From positions 946,001-1,010,000 of the forward strand of contig CM072871.1 of NCBI GenBank assembly GCA_036937835.1: a DNA stretch of 64,000 nt, read 5' to 3'. Shown piece by piece: positions 50,444-62,200 of the stretch (the first letter of the stretch is position 1; each line of letters opens with the position of its first letter). The notes beneath the pieces were generated by a model. It was not told the origin of the DNA. It saw only the letters and a list, made by a program, of their open reading frames with translations, and searched no databases. Origin of the DNA: Pampus argenteus. Lineage: Eukaryota > Chordata > Actinopteri > Scombriformes > Stromateidae. A program made the position numbers and the translations under genes.

Positions 50444-53400
50444 CATGTGGAGGGAAAACACTGTCCAGCATGTCATCTTACACGTCAGGTTATAGAGGCC
50501 ATTAAACCCAGCTTACTTCATTGATCTGAATCTCAGCTCAGATGCTGAACTTTCTGTCTTCTTATCCATAATTTTACTCCAGTGATCATCTCTTTTTAAA
50601 TCCAAGGGGTCGACGTAACATGACGCCAAACAAGCTCGATAAAATATTAACCCTCAACACAAATAATTCATCAAACAGCTTCAAGGACGAAGGAAAAGCC
50701 GGCAGACTGATTTAAAACTCCCAGTTTCACTCTGCTGTTTGTTGAACTGGACACAGAGTTTAGAGAACAGGACATCATACATGTTGAAGGACGTGTTTGT
50801 CTGTGAGTGACGTACAGCTTTGTCCACTGCATGGATGACGAGTCTTTCAGGTTCTCACTCAGTATTGACTCAGTATTGACTCAGTGATCAGTGTATGAAG
50901 CAGACTGATGGTTTACAACATGTCAGCAGAGGAGCTGTAGATGTTTACACACAGACGTGACGGCTTAGCGTGTGTAGATGGGACATACATCAGTCACATG
51001 TTTGGTCCCCAGCAGCTCAGCCGTGGGACATTTGTTCAGTCACTCAAAGAGCAGCCGTGACCTTTCACACATATTGTTGAGCAATTAAAGCAGGTCAAAT
51101 AGAAACTGTGTAAGCCCCGTTTTCAGCGTATTTATGTGTCCTGGTTGAAACGGTGCTGTGTGTTTCACATCAAGCTGCCTCAGGCTCAGGTGTGAGTGTA
51201 GTTTGGAGCTTTAGTCACAGCGGCTGTAGTTCTACTAACGGATGTTTTCAGGTGGTTGATATGTTCAGAGCTGTGAGAAACCACATGCAGACAGACTTTA
51301 TGAGGCAGTTGCATCTAATTCCTGCTCAGACAGACGTCATAAATCAAAGGTTTTCAGACACCTGTGCAGCGTGAGGATGGGACCTGTTGGTTTGGACCCA
51401 GCTCAGGTGTTAATGTTTCATGAAGCTCGTTCAGAGTCACGTTACACAGATCCACCGTAGAAGTGAGACGAGCAACATGAAGATTTACCAAAACCAGCTG
51501 AACCATTTCCTGAATGTCTCCTCACGTAAAATGACCACATAGTGTATATTACGGCCGTGTAGACTAACGATGTCTCCACTGACTCCTTAATTGAATTTTT
51601 AAATATAGAACAGTGATGTAGTGATTTTGTTGGTGTGACTTGTATGAACCACAGCTTGTCTTCGCTGTGAGTAACTGATGTCTGCATGGATCAGGCCGGA
51701 TGCTTCAGCCAGACGCCTGGTTTCTGTTTTCACTCCATGTTAATGTTACAACAGGTTGCTTAGCAACGCCCGTCCACCCCATCCGTTTTCTCCAGCTGCT
51801 GCCATTGGCTGAAGTAGATGGTGAAGTGAAGTGTTATGCTTTGGCTTTTCAAAGTCTGTCTGTGGCACAAAGAAGCCCCCCGATCACTGACGCATGTAAA
51901 CAAGGTAATGAAAGGACAATTTATGCTTTAGTGATGGATTTAAACAGCGGCCCCCTCCCTCCATCACCTCCATCACCTCCTCCACCTCCTCCCCGGTGGT
52001 ACATGTCAGGAACTGATGGAAAACAACAGCATCACTGTTGGCAGATATTTTAATAAGAACCAGCATGTGTCCTTAGTCAATCATCATGGCACAAACCAAA
52101 CCAGAATTACCAGTGACAGTGACACATTGCAGCTTTATAAATCACTCAGTGCAAAATATAATAAACCATGATGAAAGTCTGATATATGTGCTGCTGCTGT
52201 TACTGATGGAGCTGCTGTTTGTTTGTGTCTGGCTCTGACGGCATTTCTGAAATAGATGGGTGATGGAGGCCCGCTCATTTCACACGAGGATACCTTCATA
52301 GCACTTAAAATTGCTGGATTATCACATCGCTGTTTATATTCACGTTTAGCCGCCATATCCTATGACTCAATTATCAAGTCGTCCTGAGTTATATTAGGGA
52401 ACGAGCTCAGAGCTTCCACTCCGCGTCAGGGTGGAAACATGCAGCAGAGACAGAAAACACTTTCAGCACTCTCTCAGACCATCATTTGAATTGTCATCGC
52501 AGCTCACTGAACGTGCACAACGGCCGTTATCTAATCCAGGAGGAATCCACAGCTGAGCTCGTTACCTACTGATGACATTAAACCAACATCGTGTGTGTGA
52601 CTCTGATTCATATTCCCAGATTACATGGCGGTTTATGGTTCAGTATAGAGTAGTCGGTTAAGATTTTCTTTTCCAGTCACTTGGTGTTTGTTGGTTATCT
52701 CCATATTTGCTCAGAAGCATTTCTTATTTTAAACTTTTCACTCAGCGCCTGCTAAAGTAAACTCCCTGAAAGCCCCCTGAAGAGGCAGAGCTACTTGAAT
52801 ATTCAGCTCCATGTTTATCTTCGCTCCAGGCCTGTGATCCGAGCTTTCCCAGTGTTGGAGTGGAGCCTGCAGGCTGTGGAGATGCATCACCCTGCTAAAC
52901 TGTCAGCTCACAGACATTCCTACTACACTGGCTCTAATAGCCTAGCAGGCACGTTGTGAGCAGCCTGGCTCTGTGTAACTGCAGGCCTCTGCAGGACCTT
53001 CACACGTGCCAACCAAGTGGTCTCTGTCCCTGAGATCTGGACATGATCATGTCCAATAACTGTCAGGCTTCTCATGGACACGCTGGCGGACTGCGAGCCT
53101 CTTTCATTGGCTAAAGGTCACGAATGTAAGAAAATAATCTTCAAATATGACATAAACTAACTGTTACTGTCATACCTCATTAGGTGATTCAAAGGCATAT
53201 AAGCCGTCTCCATATAGACTCCATCCACCCATTACCAACATGAATGGCTGCAGTGTGTAAGTTACATACATTTCCTTTTATGCTGCAGTTGTTTGAAATG
53301 AACTTCAAATAGCTTCGTGGAGGAATGTGTAGAATCCTGGTGTGGGCGCCGTTTATGGATGCGAGCTGGGAGGGTGGAGGTGGGGGGTGGGGGTGGAGGT

Positions 53401-54424
53401 GGATGTGGGGGGGTGGGGGTCTTCTCAATTAGGAGGATAAGCTGCGGCCCTTTCGAGCCATGTTTGGAGCTGCAGCTACTCTGCTCTTCTCTCTGCCTTT
53501 TGTTGACAGAGCAGAAGTCAAACGACGTTACGTAACAGCCCTTTACTCGCCGTCCATCCTGCATCATGTGATCAGAGCGCTTCTGTGTCAACATGGCTCA
53601 TTTTAAAGGTCTCTGACTGCAGCAGAGTTGAACTGTGATGAAATACCTCGTTGGTACCATCAGATTACTGCTCATACTCTGGTTAACATTAACGTTACGT
53701 AAAAAGTGTTTATCTTGACTCACATGTTGTTTTTCTCTCTGATCATAAATACATAAAAATACAATATTTTTACTTTAATTACTTTCGCTTCTGTTCGATC
53801 TTCAGTGTAAGTGATGGTCGTTCACTAAATGTATAGATATACAACAAGAGTCTCCAGAGACGCTAGCAGCTCTGTTCTTACCAACAACAGTAGCTCTGAG
53901 CTACATGCTAACATCACAAAACATGCTTAAAACATGCTTACAGCATGTCTGAACACTTTGTCTTTATTAGTTTAATCTGAAGTCGTGTCCTGTTGCTTCA
54001 TCATTAATGCAGAAAAATGATGGCATCAAACGCAAAGAGGCACATTTCCTGAAAAAATGTCAAACTATCCCTGTAGTCGAGTTGATTCTCACAACAATAA
54101 CAACAACAACAACAACAACAATAATAATCACAAGGTTTACTTTCTCTAATCAGAAGCTTTTCTCTTTGGTTTCTGGGAACTTTTCACAATTTCTGTGAAT
54201 TTCTTTTGCATTAAATATCCTATTTATTTATTTATTTATTTATAATTATAAACTAGTTGTTCTAGATAAAATATTTCAGACTGTAGTGTCCTCAACATGG
54301 ACACTTAAGCGCTCATTAACATGTAAGTAACAGTCCGAGCAGCCGTCCATCATGTTGACAGGTATTAAAACGGTTTGAACCGTCCAGCGTCTGTCTCTCA
54401 TCTCCTGGGGGGGAGGGGGGGGTT

Positions 54425-54658
54425 ATGTGGTGGTCTGCACAGCTGCTGAGTGGGTGCTACATTCCCAGGTGGCATGTGGTGACGGGTCCATCTGGGCACG
54501 CCTGTTGTGAAAAACAAACAGACCCCCTGCATAGCAAGGGTCAAGGTCAGCGCTGGGACCGTCCCGCCCAGACTAGACCCTCCAGGCTCAGACGTCTCAG
54601 GAGGCTTCAGAGGGACGGAGCTTCCCTCCCGGGACTCGCCGTGCTCATCAGCAAGAAG
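54425..54658 (+). CDS. sorbs1: Candidate first coding exon of sorbs1 (unconfirmed)
   Basis: An open frame of 78 codons starts at ATG 54425 (MWWSAQLLSG) and ends in agcaagaag|gtaacac at 54658, in phase 0. This joins in frame to the first secure exon at 56286. However, no similarity to known SORBS N-termini is recognisable, the frame match has a one-in-three chance of being random, and it is Arg/Pro/Gly-rich. The true start may lie in another, unseen exon. Confidence 0.3.
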
Positions 54659-56285
54659 GTAACACGTCTCCCTTTGGGATGCTCACAGCCTCCTGGGAGC
54701 ATCCTGTTTTAGAAAAGTATTTTAGTTTAAGCCGCAAGCTCGATGAAGAGATTAATGTTTTCATCTGTATTCATCTAAATCTGTAGAAATGTTAGCTTTG
54801 AGCTCACAAGGTGAACCCAGTGACTTTTGAACCTTCGAGCCTCGCGGTTTAACTCACTATCTGCTGAACTTTACTCTCACACCAAGAGATCAGCACAGTC
54901 GACCCTTCCTCCATTATGAGGTGGCTGAACATTGAGGTAAAGTGAGGTTTTACAGGAGTCTGGCTGATAACGTCTCCTCTCATGTTCATGTTTGTGTTGG
55001 CCTGATCACTGGATAGCTCTGCTCTGAGGCATCTCTTCCTAAAAAGGCCAGCGGTGATCTCTGCTCTCGTGTGTTTATGCAGTGAACCGAACACTGTAAG
55101 CTGTCATCTTTCCTGCATCTATCATATGTAAGAGGTCCAAATGACTCCCACGTCTCTCATTAGTTTGTATATTCACCATCTCGGGGTTCATTTGAGGATA
55201 CGGCGGAAGTAGCGTTGAGATCAGTGTAACCCCCCTTTAAAGGAATGTCTGTTAATGGCTTTGGAAATGAGATCATGGACACATCGAGTCTCTGGGAAGC
55301 AGAGGGCCAGGAAGCGTTGGAGGAAATAAATCCAGTTTCTGATGCTCATAGACTGGAACATTGTTGTAAAAGGTCTTTGCTTCTTGTCCCTGTGAGACTT
55401 GTTTGGCGTCGCTCCCATTTTCCCTCATCCATTTAAGGTCTCTTTGTGGAGGTTTCCAGCTGGGACATCAGTCTCCTGCCTGTTCTGCAGGTTGTCTTAT
55501 TTACTGCCACGTGTAAACATGGCAGTAAAAAACACACCGTCCCACACAAACTATTAGGAACATAATACAGTGTAAAACCAACATCCTGGAATACAGTGTG
55601 CATGGATTAGGTTGGCTGAAAACACTGCGTGCGTGCGTGTGTGTGTGTGTGTGTGTGTGCGTGTGTGTGTGTACATGTTTGCATGAGTGTCTCTGTGTGT
55701 AACTTTGGGTCTTTTCTTGGCCTTTTAAATGGACCGTCTGCTGAGGCTGAGCGGTGCGGCCTCGGCGTAGCTTCAGCGTGCTGCACTGATGCAGCTCAGA
55801 TTAACACGTGTGTTCTCGATCACACGCTTCCTTCTCGTCCATAACGTGTGTTTTGCTTCATTTCACATGTTTCACGTGTTTTCTGGGTTTTGGTTGTGTA
55901 TTCACAGATAACAGTAACATGTCGTGGCTGTAAAGACACAGATTGTTGATCTGTGCTGCCGTTCGCTCTCTATGCTGCAGATTTTAATCTAGTCAGATAA
56001 AATGAGTTTTTATAGCACTAATCAGGATTAGATAGCACTGATCATTATATAGATTAGATTTTTCTAATGAAACCTGTGCAGTTGTTGCTTTCTAAGACTT
56101 TGCTGTGTTCAAGTTCGTCCTCCTGTCCGGCGTGTAACACAACCGTACGACTGTCATTTCATTCGCCTCCTGTGTTTTTCTAGAAAATGTCAGTTAATAA
56201 ATGACACATCCCACTGATTTGCTGTATATACACGTCCCAGATATCACTGTGTTGAACGTCTGTCCTCCTTCTGCTTCTCCTTCAG
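54659..56285 (+). other. Sequence upstream of the first secure sorbs1 exon
   Basis: About 1.6 kb with no recognised exon. A (GT)n/(GC)n tract lies at about 55631-55672. An open frame at 55245-55436 on plus begins MSVNGFGNEI but has no donor in frame and no known match, so it is not annotated as a gene. Confidence 0.5.
55631..55672. repeat. (GT)n microsatellite
   Basis: GT units with GC interruptions, about 20 in total. Confidence 0.9.
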
Positions 56286-59200
56286 TTCTGTCCAGCAGGG
56301 GGCAGCGTGACACCGAGTGCCAGTAAGTCTTCTCTCTGTCTGACTCTACAATATAATTCAGGATTCACTGTTGATGCTGCATCACTTTAACAGAAACACA
56401 CTAATGTCCTGTCTGTACGTGTCTGTGTGTCCTGACGTCCTGCAGGTCCTGCAGGTCCTCGATCCGTCTGCTGTGTCAGGATCACGCCTCTGTCGACCAT
56501 GAAAGGATCTCCTGACCTGATTCCTGCTGCAGGTGACCTCATACACACAAAGCAAACTTAAAGGAAGCCTTTAAAACACGCGTTGACAGTGTGGCATCAT
56601 TTTATCAACCTGTGTTAGGAAAGGAAGACCAGCTCCAGCAGTGGGAGGCGATTAGTCTAATGGGACAGCAGGATGTTAATTTGTTGGCCTGGTTTAGATG
56701 TTCTTCTATTCTGGTCATTTGGGGCATGAGGTAGCGATAACGTGGATTCCCAGCTGCTCTGAAGCTTTAGCTGCTTATTCTGAATGTTTTCAGATCTGGA
56801 CCCCAGCAGGGTGTGCAAAGGGAAAGGCGTGGTGACCCTGCGGGCCACTCTCATACACATAGACGACGAGGGCTGCATCAGCGAGGAGCCCAACGTCATC
56901 ACAACGCCACGTAAGTCAGAGCGACGCCCCAGCTGCTCATAATAACACACACATGATGAAACAGCAGAGGACATTAATAGCTGCACACTGTAATTTAAAA
57001 AGCATTTCATCAAGTAAAATTCTTCACATGCCTTCCAGTGTTTTGGTGTCAGAGTTATATAACGTGTCACGTTTTGAACTCATGCTCAGTTGCCAGGTGA
57101 TAAAGGGCGATTGCTCATATTTTCATGCGCGTGTCAAAGAGCTCTTTTGTTGCGGCCTGCCCACGCTGCACTTTGGAGCAGGGGGCCTTGACTGTGGGCC
57201 CGTTTGTTACGTAGAGCACGTTGGAACCGGACTGGAGGCTGGCCAAGGCTTTTGGGGAGATGCTTTAATTGTTGTGCAGACTGAATATAAAGGCCATTGG
57301 AACAAACGGCCTTTGCAGCTCACTGAATAGGCGCTTTGTTCTGATGACAAAGTTCGCAGATTGTGGGAGAATCTTTTTTTCTTCCACCAAGGAAAGCATC
57401 CCCGCCCCGCAGAATGAGACATTTATTTGATCTGCAATTGGCTGTTATGTGTTTCTGGTTCTCTGTTGTAAGTTATTGTATGTTTTAGTGTTTTTATTCT
57501 TTTCACTGGCTGCCAAACTGAGTGAGATCTGGACTCTTTTTAGGTGGCTGGACGAGTCGGATCAATGGAGACGGCTCTAAAGCAGGATTGGCTGAAGGAG
57601 GCAGCGACATCACAGCTGATGTTCCTGCTGTAAACAACGCTCACGACCAGGTACGTTCACCTGCATTTAACACACTTACTTAATATCTTTATTTTTCAAT
57701 TGATTCATATTTTTTGCTTTTTGACTTTTAAGTGTTTTTTTTCTCACGTTCAGACCAACTCACCAGAAAGCATAAAAGAAAATCAGGCTCCAGCCTCCAC
57801 TGACATCCAGCACTGTCATCCACCTTCCTCCATCTACCCCTGCACCAGCACAGTGAACCCCACCATCGTCCTGCTGCAACACAACAGAGGTGAGCAGCCG
57901 GTCATGACGGGGGTCAAGAGGAGTTTGAACATGCGTCTATATGTGTGTTTGCATCAGAGGCTCTGTGTCGCTCCGTTGCTTCGTCACATCTCACACTTCT
58001 GTCCTTGTCTGTCTTTCTTCACCAACAGAGCAGCAAAAGCATCTTTGTCATCTGGAAGGTATGCTGTGTTATAACACTATAAGACTGACTGACTGACTGA
58101 CTGACTGACTGACTGACTGACTGACTGACTGCTGTGAAGTGAATGAGTCGCTTCATATGCAGGGTGTTAAAAACATTGGACACATTCATTCATAGAGAAC
58201 AGATCCGACTATACAGAGAAATCTATATTCATAATTTATCGTCTGTATTTATTCTAAATGTCATATTTTCTTTAATCTTTTTTCTACTTGGCAGACGTGG
58301 GTTAAACCACATTTAATACCATAATTTATTATACAATACAAGAATATTAATTACCTCAACTTTTCTACAGTATAATTATTAATTATTATTAATATTAAAA
58401 AACAATATATTCCTGTATACTTCAACTTTTGTGACAAGCGTTATGCTTTTTAACACTTTGCTTCATAAAATTGTATTTTGTGCATTAAATGTTTTTCTGC
58501 TCCTAATTAATAAAGCACATATTCATTATTTTTAATATTTTTAATGTACTGTGTAGACTCATTATGTGTTTTTATTTATGTATTATTTACCAAGTCTGAC
58601 ACACACCAGCTGTTCTTTGTTTATGTCAGACATTTGAAGTGAGCAGGTGAAGCACAGGTGAACTAATAATGTTACTGCAGGACACGAGAAGCAGCATTTA
58701 TTATGGTTATGAATATGAAGGTTTGACATTATCTTATTATCTGTATAACTTTACCTGGTGTTTTCAGGTGTTTTTTTCATGTCTCCTGTTACAGACCCAA
58801 CCCCAGAAAGGGACAAAAGCCCCGATCCGGGGAGAGACTGGGTCCGTCCCGTCCCAGACATGGACGGGAAGAGGCCGCGGCTGTCGGTGCAGTCCCCCGT
58901 CCTCGGTCCTCTCAACAAGCCCATTGTACCCGTACGGGTGAGACACAAAACCTTCTGTTGAATGAAGACAGATGCAGATGTTTAATGTGTGTTTGGTTCA
59001 TATGCAGTAAATGTATTTATAGTGTTATTGTTTAAATATTTCTATTATAATTTCAGAACACTGAAAAGTCCAAAGACTGGTACAAGACAATGTTCAAACA
59101 GATACACAGGATACCTGGTAAGAGAGCGTTTCTCATCGTGTCTCTGTCTGTGTTTCTCTATGTTTGTATGTTGTTTGTATGTTGTTTGTATTTTATTTGT

Positions 59201-62200
59201 GTGTTTCTCTATGTTGTTTGTATGTTGTTTGTATGTTATTTGTATGTTTCTCTATGTTGTTTGTATGTTGTGTCATGCTGTGCTCTGTCTCTCCATCACT
59301 GTGCTCAGAGCCTATTGAGGAAAACCCTTATCGCCCCACCTACATATTCCCAGACAGCTGTGACATTCAGATCAAATCAACAGGTATCTGAAGGCAGTAA
59401 CTCTACTAATCTGCAGCCATCGTGTTCAAACACTTCAAATACTCTGGCTGTGTTTCATCTGTTGTATTTGAAAGGATTTAAAATCTTTTCCTGACGTCCA
59501 TATCCTAGCAACGTTTCCATAAGTGTTTCATACACTGCAGGTTTCGTGCAAGTTTGAAGTAAATGAAGTGATGAACCAACACATCAGATACGGTTCGACC
59601 TTACTGAACAACATAAACATGAACCAGTGATGCTTTCTTCTTCTTCATGGGTGAAAAACAGACTCTTATTTTGAGCCGTGAACCCAGTTAATGTGGTGAA
59701 AAATAACCGACGCAGCCTTTAAAATCTTAAACAAGTTTAACTGTTGACATGACAACAGATGCAAAACATGGATGAAGAAATGTTGGGATGATGCACGAAG
59801 CCTTGTAGTGTCATTTTACTTTTACTTCAGATTAACATCTTCTTCATGGCTTTTATCCCTGTTGCTGTAAACCATCTAATATTCTTCAGTGTTATAGTAT
59901 TAATACATGAGGACAGTAGAGCTGCTGGGCTGCAGTGTAGTGTTTCAGCCACTAGGTGCTGCTGCAGCCCTTTCAGCCTCTTCAGGCCTGCGTGTTGCTT
60001 TGAACACGCTTCCTGTGGATTTCAGTTATAGCTGGTAAACATGGTCTACAGCTGCTTCACTGTAGCTCTAGTTTGGCTTGTTTTTCCGTCCCAGCTCGAC
60101 ATCATTTAACATTTATATAAAAGTCCTCCTGAACGTGAATGTGGCGGCTACGGCTAATGTTTGCTTATTCAGAGCCTTGATGCTCATCGATGCTCATCGA
60201 TGCTCAGATCCCTTTTTTAGCTCACTAATGCTTCCTGTAAAGTGCTTTTATTTGACACACTTTGATCGTGTCTGGTGAAGCTGTAATGCTGGACCTAATG
60301 GGAGGTGTCAGGCAGTGGCAGGAAACACTGAAAAAGAGTGTTTTCAATGCCGTCTGAATTATTTAGTATTATGTTGAATGCATTAGTTTAAAGATCATCA
60401 TAGATACCGGTAGATAAAAATGACATTAAAGGGCTTCTGATTGTGTCCTGCTCCTCTTTCAGATGACGGTCCAAACCCGTTCAGCTACATGGAAGATGGT
60501 GAGTTTGGGAATTGGACAGACATATATATATATATATATATATATTATAAATTGTATATATTAATGTAGTTGTGCATCATCACGTTGCCTGTTTACAGTG
60601 AAAGAACAGAGAGTCCCGCGCTCTAAAAGTGACGCTGAGGTGGATTCAAGAGGCCGGTCGATGCCGGTGCCAACGCGGTCCTCTTCCCTCAAACCGTCCG
60701 TCAGAAGGTCAGAAACACAGAAACACGGTGCTGCAACAACATGACTGTTTACAGCTCACAGTTCTTCAAACACAGACATTAAAATGATGGAAATTAGCGT
60801 TAATATCACGGACTGACTGTAGAAACTGTTTCTGTAACAGGCAGTGTTCCCATCATGGCTGTAATGCTCGATCAGGGTAAATAGTGTTTTCTCGGTACAA
60901 CTTTAACGTCACGTTCCCAGAAAGAGTCTTGTGATGAGCAGCTTGTTCTCGTCTTTACTTACATGCAGCACAGCGTCACCTGACTGCTCACACAGCTTCC
61001 TGACTCAGTGAATATGAAGTTATTTTGTCCCCTGCAGCTTCCACTACTGTGTCCTCCAGTTCTTACATGAAGTGTGATTAGTCTACACACACACACGCAC
61101 ACACAGTGATGCAGTGATGAAGGAGGACAGGTGATGGAGGATAAACGGTGGCCTCCTTCCTCACGTCTGAAGCGTCTGAAAAATGCTGCTTGATGCTCAA
61201 AAGGAATTTAAATGTGCTTTTAGTGATGAATTGATTTTCGATTGGCTCTTTCTTTCTGCCGTTGTCTGTCTATTGAGGAAATGCAGCGCTCTGCTTTCTG
61301 TCACCAGGTTCAATCTTGTTTTCTGATCAAATTACCGACTTGGCTCGACCCTGAATTGGATTTTCTGTCATATCATCATTAGGGGAAGAGAGGGAGGGAG
61401 GGGGGGGCAGGGATAATGATGCAGACGTCATGTTTACATTGAAATAAAAAAATAAAAATCTTAGCCTAAGCTGGTTGCCATGGAGACTACTTCAATCCCA
61501 CACCCCACCCCTCCCTGACACCCGCCTCTCCACAGGAACGAGTGGGAGCCCCCGGATAAGAAGGTAGACACCAGGAAGTACCGCGCCGAGCCCAAGAGCA
61601 TCTTTGAGTACGAGCCGGGGAAATCGTCGGTGCTGAAGCTGGAGAGAACGGTACGCTAGCCGCCTGCCTGTTTGCCTCGTCTCTCGCTGTCTCTGTCTCC
61701 CTCTGTGTGTGCATGTCGTGTGAGCTGTCCCCCACTCCACCCACCACTCCATCCACCCCCACCCCCTCCAACCACCCCTGTATCTAAGCTCCCGGGTGGC
61801 TGCTTCACTAACAGCTCTGAAGGCGACGTATGTGAAGCCTGAATCTCCATGTGCACCACATTCCTGAAGGGTGTCCTGTTGCGGTGACAGATGATCCTGC
61901 AGGGCAGAGGGAGGGTATCACTTACAGCGGTAGCCATTGTCTCCCTGTCTTCAATTTAAGGTTATTGGGCTGAATCAGCTGGGTGTGAGAGGATCCCAGC
62001 GTAGACACAAAACATGGATCCTGTGTGTTTTCGCTCTATTTACTGGAGCTTATAGAGACTGAACTGAATGCAGCGCTGCAGCATTGCTCAGTGTCCTTGA
62101 GGATGAGATGATTGGCAGCTGCTGACAAGATGTAACGTGTAAAAAAAGGAACACTTTAGATTTGCATTTTGTAGTGTTTTATATTTCCCTCTTACATAAA

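Larger units (their letters stand above)
49812..54424 (+). other. Presumed sorbs1 intron 1 or upstream sequence
   Basis: No coding exon could be supported here. It holds a TTTC/CTTT pyrimidine tract (49868-49945), a taataatcat repeat (50399-50443), a CAA/AAT patch (54091-54130) and a TATT run (54221-54243). A gtt-gtc palindrome-rich block at about 50.0-50.2 kb contains several gt donors, but no conserved frame. Confidence 0.5.

Noticed and set aside
55245..55436. Open frame beginning MSVNGFGNEI, upstream of sorbs1
   Set aside because: No usable donor in frame and no homology; the length is ordinary for chance in this composition.
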